22,213 nt of DNA from positions 1-22,213 of the forward strand of contig DATIHR010000033.1 of assembly GCA_035480575.1 (NCBI GenBank), given 5' to 3'. Position 1 is the stretch's first letter, and each line of letters begins with the position of its first letter. Position numbers and translations under genes: made by a program. This document shows, piece by piece, positions 14,226-20,403 of the stretch. The DNA is from PMNU01 sp035480575 (GTDB lineage Bacteria > Patescibacteriota > Saccharimonadia > Saccharimonadales > UBA4665). Under the pieces are notes generated by a model. The model did no database searches and was not told where the DNA came from. It saw only the letters and a program-made list of their open reading frames with translations.

Positions 14226-14665
14226 TGAAGACTTACAGCGCAAAACCAAGCGACGTAACCCGTAAATGGTATGTTATTGACGCTTCCGAAGCCTCGTTGG
14301 GTCGTGTTGCGACGCAAATCGCAACCCTACTTACTGGCAAGGGCAAACCTATGTTTACGAAGCACATAGACGTTGGCGATTATGTCGTCGTTATTAACGC
14401 GGCTAACGTACTCGTTACTGGTCCCAAGATGGACACTAAGATGTACTACCGCCACAGCGGTTTCCCGGGCGGCTTAACCGAGACTACAATGCGCGACAAG
14501 CTCGTTCAAGACCCAACATCTGTTGTTTTTCAGGCAGTACGCGGCATGTTACCCGTTAACAAGCTACGCGACGCCCGGCTTAACCGCCTTAAGATTTACG
14601 CAGGTGCCGACCACAATCACGAGGCGCAAAAACCAGAGAAAATCTCAGTTAAGGAGGCCAAGTAA
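14225..14665 (+). CDS. rplM: Large subunit ribosomal protein L13 (uL13)
   Basis: L13 is an early 50S assembly protein. The 146 residues include WYVIDASEASLGRVATQIAT (16-35), DVGDYVVVINAANVLVTG, YYRHSGFPGGLTE and VRGMLPVNKLR, all family marks. It ends V-K-E-A-K, with AAGGAGG just before the TAATG overlap with rpsI. Placing rplM-rpsI directly after rplQ is a known arrangement outside the proteobacteria, although truA and other genes often intervene. Confidence 0.98.
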   Translation: MKTYSAKPSDVTRKWYVIDASEASLGRVATQIATLLTGKGKPMFTKHIDVGDYVVVINAANVLVTGPKMDTKMYYRHSGFPGGLTETTMRDKLVQDPTSVVFQAVRGMLPVNKLRDARLNRLKIYAGADHNHEAQKPEKISVKEAK

Positions 14666-15063
14666 TGGCTAAAAACGATTACTTTTACGCACTCGGCCGC
14701 CGCAAAAGCGCTACTGCACGCGTTCGCCTGCAAGGCGGCAAGGGTACTATTACGGTCAACGACAAGCCGGCCGAAGAGTATTTTGCCGATAGCAAGCAAC
14801 TACTAAACGAGCTGAACCGCCCGTTTGCAGTGCTCGAACAAGAAAACAAATTCGACATTAGCGCCCATGTAGCGGGCGGCGGTCACGCTGGCCAGGTAGA
14901 GGCTATCCGCTTGGGTATCGCTAAAGCTCTGACGCTTATGAACGACGACCTGAAGAGTACGCTTAAGCGTGCCGACCTCTTAAGTCGCGATCCCCGCGAA
15001 CGCGAACGCAAGAAGTTTGGCCTTAAGGGTGCCCGTAAGCAACGCCAGTTTACCAAACGGTAG
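14665..15063 (+). CDS. rpsI: Small subunit ribosomal protein S9 (uS9)
   Basis: S9 is a 30S head protein whose C-terminal tail reaches the P-site tRNA anticodon loop. The 132-residue protein begins YALGRRKSATARVRL (about 8-22) and ends KFGLKGARKQRQFTKR; the terminal Lys-Arg that contacts tRNA is present. It closes the second ribosomal operon: a strong terminator begins 15 bases after the stop. Confidence 0.98.
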   Translation: MAKNDYFYALGRRKSATARVRLQGGKGTITVNDKPAEEYFADSKQLLNELNRPFAVLEQENKFDISAHVAGGGHAGQVEAIRLGIAKALTLMNDDLKSTLKRADLLSRDPRERERKKFGLKGARKQRQFTKR

Positions 15064-15078
15064 GATAGGCAACGAACT

Positions 15079-15115
15079 TACTAAAAAAGACCGGCCTAGC
15101 CGGTCTTTTTTAGTA
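15079..15115. terminator. Bidirectional terminator shared by rpsI and the paralogue operon
   Basis: TACTAAAAAAGACCGGC (15079-15095) and GCCGGTCTTTTTTAGTA (15099-15115) form a perfect 17-bp stem with a 3-base loop CTA (15096-15098). A-runs and T-runs lie symmetrically, so it works on both strands. Read on the minus strand, the loop is TAG, the stop codon of the 289-residue paralogue. Confidence 0.93.
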
Positions 15116-15965
15116 GATTACCCGTCGATACGCATAAGGGTAACTGTCGATTCCAGCCCTCTATTAATGGGCGTACCAGCCCCAAACGATGCTCTGGCTG
15201 TAGCAACTTACGCGCTACGCGGGTTAGTGCTTCGCCATACTCTTTGCCGTGTTCGGGATCTTGTAGGCTTGCAATTGCACGCAGTAACTGCACCATAGGC
15301 GCCTGAACCGCATTGCTCAAAACGCGAGGCGCACGGTTACGATACTGAGGCGCAATAATATTATCGGTCGCCATACGAGTTACAATACTTTGAGCTTTCT
15401 TAAACGAGCACTGGTATACCCGCACAATATCATTAGGCGTCGCGCCACCTTGCGCTTCAATCAGCTGCGCTAGGCGCAGTCGCTGTGTAGGCGCATACGG
15501 GTATATATGCTGTTCACCTGACTTAAACGAATTACTCAGCGTCGTGCCAATTGGCATGCCGTATATTAGTTGCGTCGCCGCCAAGGCGCCGACAAGTGCC
15601 ACATTGTCCCGTGCTTTTTCTGTGCGGCGTACCGACGATAGGATTCGGCCATTATCAAGACGTTCTCCTAACGTAACTATACGAGGTGCAAGCTCTCCTT
15701 TTATATGCGCAGCCACGCCACCACTTATGTGTAGCCCACTTTTCTTCGACGACCCGCCATTTGACGCTGTTAGGCGTGCAACTTGCGTCGTAATATCGTA
15801 TATGTGCGCTTCCTGAGCAGGCTCAAGTGAACCAACAATCAAGCTAGTAAGCAAACGCGTAGGCGTGCCAACCATACAGTCAATATCCTGTTGGACATTA
15901 CTTAAAAATTCAGTCTTGAACACTTCTACGCCAACTGGTGGTTCAGGAAATTCTAGCGTGTTCAT
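15096..15965 (-). CDS. Unknown protein, short third copy of the EFPEPPVG paralogue family
   Basis: I do not recognise this family. The 289-residue protein is paralogous to the two genes upstream: it shares LEFPEPPVG near the N-terminus, RRTEKARDNVALVGALAATQ (about 113-132), YPYAPTQRLRLAQLIEAQGG and a later QDPEHGKEY...LLQPEHR segment. The second block plus what follows looks like a winged helix (about 155-210). It lacks the last ~120 residues of its relatives and diverges after EGWNRQLP, ending in a few codons inside the terminator hairpin. Residues about 65-110 also differ from the other copies. AAAGG precedes the ATG. Its start overlaps the preceding gene by 23 bases. It may be a truncated copy. 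Confidence 0.75.
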   Translation of the reverse strand: MNTLEFPEPPVGVEVFKTEFLSNVQQDIDCMVGTPTRLLTSLIVGSLEPAQEAHIYDITTQVARLTASNGGSSKKSGLHISGGVAAHIKGELAPRIVTLGERLDNGRILSSVRRTEKARDNVALVGALAATQLIYGMPIGTTLSNSFKSGEQHIYPYAPTQRLRLAQLIEAQGGATPNDIVRVYQCSFKKAQSIVTRMATDNIIAPQYRNRAPRVLSNAVQAPMVQLLRAIASLQDPEHGKEYGEALTRVARKLLQPEHRLGLVRPLIEGWNRQLPLCVSTGNLLKKTG

Positions 15966-17172
15966 CCATTGCGCCTTTTTTCGCTAACATTTCATTTTCT
16001 CGGACAATGGCAATTGCTTTGGGGGTAAGATATTCTCTCATATAGGCTTGGGGGTTTGCGACACCTGCACGGCGTAGAACAACGTCTCTATCATATTGGG
16101 TCAAAGACACCCTATCCCCGAATACAAGTAGCTCTACGCCATGGCCAATTGTTAAAAGTCGTTGCTCGAGGGTAGATAGTTCTGCTTGAAGCTCCGCATG
16201 CAGCGCGAACGGCGTGCCATGACCTTTATCCGCAATTGTAATAAGGCCAGCATGCATAAGCCATTGGGCTCCATCCTTAGCCTTACGCTGCGCCGCTACG
16301 CCGTCGTAATGTCTATCCACTACGCCGTCGATCCATGACTCTACTCCTGCTTGCGGCAAGGGGGCATCCCAACCCTCTACAAGCGACATTCTTAACCGCT
16401 TACCATGTTCCGCATCTAATAGCTTCATCGCCTCGCCTGATAACGCCCGAGCATAGTCCGCGTATGCAGGGTTTTGTACGCTCGCAATGGCACCCAGCAG
16501 GTTTACTGCAGACGGCCAAATTGCCTCGTTCAGCTGATAGTAATTTTTTCGGGCGTTTATAGCTCGCTTCCATAGAACATTAGCATCACACATGCGAGTT
16601 AGCGTATTCACTAATGGCTTAGAGTCGACTCGTAAAACGGATTGAACATCGGTGAACAGTACGCCGGCGTACTCGGTTACTACTAGCTGTGCTACGCGTA
16701 AACGCCGTGTAGGCGCGTAAGGGTATGGCGACACAGCCTGGTCCCATTGTTGGTACGTCCTGCCCAGCGTCGTTCCAAGCGGAAGCCCGCCTACTAGTTG
16801 GCTCGCAGTGAGCGCGCCTACTAGCGCCAAATTATCTTTTGCTTTTTGTGTACGATGCACGATCTTAGCACCCTTTGCGCTACATCGGCTAAGCGTTATC
16901 ATGCCGGCAGCGTGAAATCTGCTATACAATAGGCTCACGAACTGACTATTTTTTTGCCAAGCCGCGTCCGGTACCCACATGCCATGCACTCGTTCTGCTA
17001 ATGCGGGTATGGCAATTTCTTCTTTAGCCCCAAGCGATCCAATGGCCAAACCAGCAAGCAGCCATTTAGGGGAGCCCGCCATAACGTCAATGCTAGGCTG
17101 TACGCCCTGCAAAAACTCGGTACCGAGTACCTCGGGACCAACCGGTGGTTCAGGGAATTCAATACTACTCAT
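15943..17172 (-). CDS. Unknown protein, second copy of the EFPEPPVG paralogue family
   Basis: No function can be named. The 409-residue protein is co-linear with the 401-residue gene upstream. It has the signature FPEPPVGPEVLGTEFLQGVQ (6-25) then PSIDVM, a winged-helix-like stretch (about 36-100), the HRTQKAKDNLALVGAL block, and a second winged-helix-like stretch (about 150-215) after YPYAPTRRLRVAQLV. A conserved ASVQNPAYADYARALSGEAM segment follows, then a third possible winged helix (QWLMHAGLITI, about 300-315). There is no signal peptide or membrane span, so it is probably cytosolic. Multiple winged-helix-like segments suggest nucleic-acid binding, but that is inference. It starts 8 bases after the preceding gene. 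Confidence 0.8.
   Translation of the reverse strand: MSSIEFPEPPVGPEVLGTEFLQGVQPSIDVMAGSPKWLLAGLAIGSLGAKEEIAIPALAERVHGMWVPDAAWQKNSQFVSLLYSRFHAAGMITLSRCSAKGAKIVHRTQKAKDNLALVGALTASQLVGGLPLGTTLGRTYQQWDQAVSPYPYAPTRRLRVAQLVVTEYAGVLFTDVQSVLRVDSKPLVNTLTRMCDANVLWKRAINARKNYYQLNEAIWPSAVNLLGAIASVQNPAYADYARALSGEAMKLLDAEHGKRLRMSLVEGWDAPLPQAGVESWIDGVVDRHYDGVAAQRKAKDGAQWLMHAGLITIADKGHGTPFALHAELQAELSTLEQRLLTIGHGVELLVFGDRVSLTQYDRDVVLRRAGVANPQAYMREYLTPKAIAIVRENEMLAKKGAMDEHARIS
17081..17160. repeat. 80-base near-identical repeat, copy in the second paralogue
   Basis: This stretch matches 18295-18374 at 79 of 80 positions by eye (C at 17114, G at 18328). It codes the N-terminal signature of the second paralogue. 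The rest of the two genes is far more diverged, so a local event or constraint is indicated. Confidence 0.85.
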
Positions 17173-17180
17173 TAGTTACG

Positions 17181-18386
17181 TTAACTTTCTGGCGTCTCTA
17201 TCGTCCGGACGATTTCAAGTGCCTTAGGAACGAGGTGCTCACGCAAGTAAGTTGTAGGGTCCGCTGTGTTTGAGCGTCGCATCGCGGCAGCTAACTCATG
17301 CCGCGTTACTGTTGCCCCATTTCTGAATAGAAGCGGCCCTACTCCATAACTAATTGCTAAAAACCGTTGCTCTGGTAGGGTCAATCTTGTCTGAAGCGCC
17401 GCGTGCAGTTCAAACGGTTTGTCGCTACCTGTTTCTGTGATCGTAACGAGGCCGGCTTGTAAAAGCCATTGTATCCGATCCTTTGCTTTGCGTTGTGCTT
17501 CTTCGCCCTCGTAATACTTGCGCACCAGCGTATCAATCCATTCATCTGCTTTTGGAAGGGGACTCTCCCAACCCTTAATCAACGACGTACTCAGTTCTTT
17601 GCCGTGTTCGGGGTCCAATAGCTTCATAGCCTGATCCGATAACGCCCGAGCATAGTCTGCATATTCGGGATTTTGTATGCTCGCAATGGCGCCAAGCAGC
17701 CTTAATACGGGTTGCCGGATTGCCTCGTTCAGCTGATAGCGATTCCTTTGGGCACCCTGAAATTGCCTCTTCAAAACACCATCGTCGCGCATTCTATCTA
17801 TCACACTATCCACGACAGTACGTCTTTCTTGCATAACGAGGCTGACATCCATAAAGGATGCATCGTTATGCGGTGCTTCTATCAATTGTGCTATACGTAA
17901 ACGGCGCGTGGGCGCGAAGGGGTATGGCCCCTGTGCCCGTCTATCTATGGCCGGCCGGTACACTCTGCTCAAAGTCGTTCCAAGCGATAGTCCGTCTACC
18001 AGCTGACTCGCAATAAACGCACCAGCCAGCGCCAAATTATCTTTCGCTTTTTGTGTACGGCGTATAGCAGCAAGGCCCCGTAGATTGTGTTCCCTAAGCG
18101 TTATCATGCCGGCGGACTGGAATCTTTCGTACGCTTGTTTTGTGAACCAGCGGCTTTTTTGACCGACCAGTTCAGAAGCCTCCGGTGTCAATAGGCTATG
18201 TACGCGTTCTGTCAATTCACTTACAGAAATTTCTTCTTCTGGCCTGAGTGCACCAATAACCACACTGGTCAATAACCATTTAGGGGCGCCGACCATAACG
18301 TCAATGCTAGGCTGTACGCCCTGCAAAAACTCGGTACGGAGTACCTCGGGACCAACCGGTGGTTCAGGGAATTCTAACTTATTCAT
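17181..18386 (-). CDS. Unknown protein, first copy of the EFPEPPVG paralogue family
   Basis: This is the promoter-proximal gene of the minus-strand trio, 401 residues, and I do not recognise the family. It has FPEPPVGPEVLRTEFLQGVQ (6-25), then a helical segment resembling a winged helix (about 38-98, ending FQSAGMITL), then RRTQKAKDNLALAGAFIASQ. A second winged-helix-like unit follows (about 155-212; TRRLRIAQLIE to MRDDGVLKR), then SIQNPEYADYARALSDQAMK, LLDPEHGKEL and IQWLLQAGLVTI. There are no catalytic motifs, signal peptide or membrane spans. The ATG at 18386 lies about 10 bases after a predicted transcription start and has no SD, so it may be leaderless. Its first 90 or so bases are nearly identical to those of the next copy. 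Confidence 0.8.
   Translation of the reverse strand: MNKLEFPEPPVGPEVLRTEFLQGVQPSIDVMVGAPKWLLTSVVIGALRPEEEISVSELTERVHSLLTPEASELVGQKSRWFTKQAYERFQSAGMITLREHNLRGLAAIRRTQKAKDNLALAGAFIASQLVDGLSLGTTLSRVYRPAIDRRAQGPYPFAPTRRLRIAQLIEAPHNDASFMDVSLVMQERRTVVDSVIDRMRDDGVLKRQFQGAQRNRYQLNEAIRQPVLRLLGAIASIQNPEYADYARALSDQAMKLLDPEHGKELSTSLIKGWESPLPKADEWIDTLVRKYYEGEEAQRKAKDRIQWLLQAGLVTITETGSDKPFELHAALQTRLTLPEQRFLAISYGVGPLLFRNGATVTRHELAAAMRRSNTADPTTYLREHLVPKALEIVRTIETPES
18295..18374. repeat. 80-base near-identical repeat, copy in the first paralogue
   Basis: Partner of the repeat at 17081-17160. It ends 12 bases before the end of the start codon of the first paralogue and codes its N-terminal signature. The third gene keeps the protein signature here but not the DNA identity. 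Confidence 0.85.
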
Positions 18387-18403
18387 ACATCAAAGTAGCC
18401 AAT

Positions 18404-18432
18404 ACTATACTATAATTGTATTAACGTGTCTA
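18404..18432 (-). promoter_or_regulatory. Promoter of the paralogue operon
   Basis: Read on the minus strand, TAGACA (18432-18427) lies 17 bases from TATAGT (18409-18404); a second overlapping TATAGT is at 18414-18409. The -35 falls in the first codons of the divergent methyltransferase gene. The predicted start, near 18397, is about 10 bases before the ATG at 18386. Confidence 0.65.
18411..18416 (+). promoter_or_regulatory. -10 element for the divergent methyltransferase gene
   Basis: A perfect TATAAT ends 9 bases before the GTG at 18426, so the predicted RNA 5' end lies within a few bases of the start codon. No good -35 is visible. It overlaps the minus-strand promoter, so the two directions may compete for polymerase. 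Confidence 0.5.
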
Positions 18433-19388
18433 AATCCCCAAACGAAAAACGAGTTATCTGGCTGCAACGGACTGCAACAATCTTTGACGTCAGCGAAACC
18501 GAGGCCGAAGCGTTATTACAAACTGAACGGATGCAGAGCGCACGCGTTAACCCCCTTCGTGGCAATCCTGCCATGAGCGAGCCAGAGCTAAACTATTTTG
18601 TGGGCTCACAATTAGTGCCATATGCATGGATGCCATACTGCTACAAGCTGCCAGCAGGGTCGCTCCAGACCGTACGAGACAGTCGGTTAGTTGCCGAAGG
18701 CAAAGTATTTATCCAGAATGCTGCCAGTTGGCTGCCTGTGCTGGCACTAGACCCGCAGCCAGGCGAAGCTATTTTGGATGTTTGCGCGGCACCCGGCGGC
18801 AAAGCAAGTCACATTGCAGCAATTACAAACAATCAAGCAGTACTTACCATTAACGACAACTCCCGGGCACGACTGGCTAAAATGCAGGCAAATTTTACGC
18901 GTTTAGGTGTCACGCCAAGTGAAATAACCTTATTCGATGCCACGAAACTTGCGTATAAATTAGCGGGTAGACAATTCGACAAAATACTTTTAGATGCGCC
19001 GTGCAGTGGCGAAGGCATGATGCATTACGACCGCGACAAAGACTTTGCTACGTGGTCGGTCGCCAGTATTAAACGACTGCAGCAACTGCAAAAACGCCTT
19101 CTGACCCAAGCCTGGCAATTACTGAAGCCAGGCGGAAAGCTGGTATATAGCACCTGCACCATGGCGCCGGAGGAAAATGAAGCGGTCGTTGACTACCTAC
19201 TACGGACACACCCAGAAGCAACAATTGACCCGCTCACGCTAGATCTCCCCAATAAAGTTCCAGTAGTGTACGAGTGGAATAAAAGGCAATACAGCCCGGC
19301 CCTCCGTGGAGCGCTGCGCCTTAAGCCAAGCCCGCACATAGAAGCGTTCTTTGTGTGCAAGCTAACTAAAAATACCACCGGCTATTAA
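18426..19388 (+). CDS. RNA cytosine-C5 methyltransferase, RsmB/RsmF (NOL1/NOP2/Sun) family
   Basis: The family transfers a methyl group from SAM to C5 of cytosine in rRNA or tRNA. The 320-residue protein has motif I LDVCAAPGGKASHI (117-130), motif IV LLDAPCSGEGMM (188-199) with Cys193, and motif VI KPGGKLVYSTCTMAPEENE (234-252) with the catalytic Cys244; the two-cysteine arrangement is intact. I kept the GTG at 18426 because residues 35-46 (ERMQSARVNPLR) match the family's N-terminal region, and the -10 spacing suggests a leaderless mRNA. There is no NusB-like domain and no clear extra RNA-binding domain at the C-terminus. The RNA target cannot be told. It ends tail to tail with the next gene, the two stops sharing TTAA. 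Confidence 0.92.
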   Translation: MSKSPNEKRVIWLQRTATIFDVSETEAEALLQTERMQSARVNPLRGNPAMSEPELNYFVGSQLVPYAWMPYCYKLPAGSLQTVRDSRLVAEGKVFIQNAASWLPVLALDPQPGEAILDVCAAPGGKASHIAAITNNQAVLTINDNSRARLAKMQANFTRLGVTPSEITLFDATKLAYKLAGRQFDKILLDAPCSGEGMMHYDRDKDFATWSVASIKRLQQLQKRLLTQAWQLLKPGGKLVYSTCTMAPEENEAVVDYLLRTHPEATIDPLTLDLPNKVPVVYEWNKRQYSPALRGALRLKPSPHIEAFFVCKLTKNTTGY

Positions 19389-20008
19389 GCAACCGCTTTG
19401 ATGGTTTGTAACATTTCGGCGGGATGTATGAGCAATTCGTCGTGTAGGCCTGGCACGAGCGTAACGCGTACCCCCTGCGGCACGGACTGTGGATCGTAAG
19501 GGAAGAAAATGTCGCCACTGGTAACAACCGCGCTGGCATCAATATCCGGGTCTAGCATTTCAAGATTGGCATACGTAGAAAAGCCAGCTATTCGAGGCAC
19601 TTTCGTTAGGTAGGCAACGGGGTGGCGTGCAAGCTCAAGGCCATCATACGTAAGTAATCGAGCGTGCTCGGCACGGTCTGGCCCTGACACAACACGCCCC
19701 AGACTTTGAAACGTTTTGCGCGTAGCAGCGCTAACGAGTTGTGGCACGCTGCGCGGTTCCGGGCCGTTATATGCCACATACTTGGACGGTCGCATATATG
19801 GCCTAAGCACTAACGCACCGGCGGAGTGGCTAAGAGCCAATTGATCTTTGACTGCGCGCCCCACACATTCAGGGTCTTTCATGCCGCGCGGGAACGTAAT
19901 TACCTCTCCGTCGTATGCTAAACCAGCGCCAACCGCAGCGTTTACAACCGGCTCTAGCAGTTCCGGCCCTGTACTAAACCCACCTAAAACAACGACTCTT
20001 TTTGACAT
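19385..20008 (-). CDS. Alpha/beta-hydrolase-like protein
   Basis: The 207-residue protein opens VVVLGGFSTGPE, as in the strand-turn before the oxyanion region of alpha/beta hydrolases. It has a nucleophile-elbow-like SHSAGALVL with Ser62, then SGDIFFPYD with Asp166 and GLHDELL with His189, which are in the right order for a Ser-Asp-His triad. No signal peptide is seen. The substrate is unknown. The motif G-x-S-x-G is modified (S-H-S-A-G), so activity is likely but not proven. The start codon overlaps the -35 of the divergent leader promoter on the plus strand. Upstream minus-strand DNA is AT-rich, with a possible TAAAGT -10 7 bases before the ATG. Confidence 0.7.
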   Translation of the reverse strand: MSKRVVVLGGFSTGPELLEPVVNAAVGAGLAYDGEVITFPRGMKDPECVGRAVKDQLALSHSAGALVLRPYMRPSKYVAYNGPEPRSVPQLVSAATRKTFQSLGRVVSGPDRAEHARLLTYDGLELARHPVAYLTKVPRIAGFSTYANLEMLDPDIDASAVVTSGDIFFPYDPQSVPQGVRVTLVPGLHDELLIHPAEMLQTIKAVA

Positions 20009-20030
20009 GGATATAACTTTACAATAAAAT
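20002..20030 (+). promoter_or_regulatory. Near-consensus promoter of the trpS leader
   Basis: A perfect TTGACA (20002-20007) lies exactly 17 bases from TAAAAT (20025-20030). The predicted RNA start is near 20037, and an ATG lies at 20039. The -35 overlaps the start of the divergent hydrolase gene. It is the best -35/-10 pair in the window. Confidence 0.75.
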
Positions 20031-20038
20031 AATTAACA

Positions 20039-20116
20039 ATGAAACAAATCGCTGTATTCTTTTATTGGTTTACCGGCCGGCAGTTGGCGGTTTGTTCTGT
20101 GCGCTTAGAATCGTAA
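20039..20116 (+). CDS. Candidate 25-residue leader peptide with an FFYWF aromatic cluster
   Basis: This ORF begins 8 bases after the -10 hexamer, so it would be translated as a leaderless mRNA. Codons 7-11 read Phe-Phe-Tyr-Trp-Phe (20057-20071) with TGG at 20066-20068. It ends in TAA at 20114-20116, upstream of an intrinsic terminator. A ribosome waiting for Trp-tRNA at codon 10 would cover about to 20080, hiding the 5' arm of the hairpin at 20072-20091. Together with trpS downstream this fits an attenuation leader peptide. The ORF is short and there is no SD, so translation is inferred. A random ORF of this size is possible. Confidence 0.55.
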   Translation: MKQIAVFFYWFTGRQLAVCSVRLES

Positions 20117-20160
20117 ATAAACTTGAGCCCATAGAAAAGGCCGCCAAGAGCGGTCTTTTT
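20072..20160 (+). promoter_or_regulatory. Candidate transcription attenuator (competing hairpins)
   Basis: Structure A: ACC-GCCG (20072-20079, G75 bulged) pairs with TGGCGGT (20085-20091). Antiterminator: TTGGCGG (20084-20090) is a perfect reverse complement of CCGCCAA (20141-20147), extended by two G-U pairs and one A-U pair. Terminator: 20135-20160. The antiterminator uses bases of the terminator's 5' arm and loop, and structure A hides its upstream half. This is the classical three-way arrangement of amino-acid attenuators. Confidence 0.5.
20135..20160 (+). terminator. Intrinsic terminator inside the trpS leader
   Basis: AAAAGGCCGC (20135-20144) pairs with GCGGTCTTTT (20150-20159) through ten base pairs including one G-U, around the loop CAAGA. 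A TTTTT tract (20156-20160) forms the 3' edge. The only plus-strand source it could end is the promoter at 20002-20030, giving an RNA of about 124 bases. Confidence 0.85.
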
Positions 20161-20179
20161 ATATAACAAAGGAGTTATC

Positions 20180-20383
20180 ATGATCCCACTACGAGCAGAA
20201 TACCACCCAGGTCCAGAAATACCACGCGTCGTAAATGTGCCAGAGGCATTGCGACTCAAGATTGGCGTTGCTGCAATAACGCACGAAACGGCACAATTGC
20301 CGTCCAGCCCCGAGCCCAAACAGGCCAGCGGTGCATTAGCAGTCGCAAAAACAGTACGCGAGCCGCATGTCCTAACCATGTAA
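20180..20383 (+). CDS. Small unknown protein before trpS
   Basis: A 67-residue ORF with a good ribosome binding site (AAAGGAG, 20168-20174, 5 bases before ATG). I do not recognise the product. It is rich in Pro, Ala, Val and Glu, with no membrane span, signal peptide or cysteine. Only 19 bases separate it from the terminator, with no room for a separate promoter, so it appears to be expressed only when transcription passes the attenuator. trpS starts 20 bases after its stop. It could be a real small protein under tryptophan control, or mainly a vehicle carrying readthrough into trpS. Confidence 0.55.
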   Translation: MIPLRAEYHPGPEIPRVVNVPEALRLKIGVAAITHETAQLPSSPEPKQASGALAVAKTVREPHVLTM

Positions 20384-20389
20384 CTAGGG

Positions 20390-20395
20390 TATAAT
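20390..20395 (+). promoter_or_regulatory. -10 element close to trpS
   Basis: A perfect TATAAT ends 8 bases before the trpS ATG; the RNA would start about two bases upstream of it. No good -35 is visible. With no SD before trpS, a leaderless trpS mRNA is plausible, in addition to readthrough from the leader. Confidence 0.5.
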
Positions 20396-20403
20396 AAGTA
20401 GTA

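Noticed and set aside
15017..15298. 93-codon plus-strand frame past the end of rpsI
   Set aside because: Overlaps rpsI, the terminator and the minus-strand paralogue; no family features.
20039..20160. T-box riboswitch as explanation of the trpS leader
   Set aside because: No T-box sequence, Stem I or specifier-loop architecture is visible and the leader is too short; the translated attenuator model fits better.
20062..20379. 105-codon minus-strand frame across the attenuator and small gene
   Set aside because: Runs through the terminator hairpin and has no ribosome binding site; the plus-strand features explain the region better.
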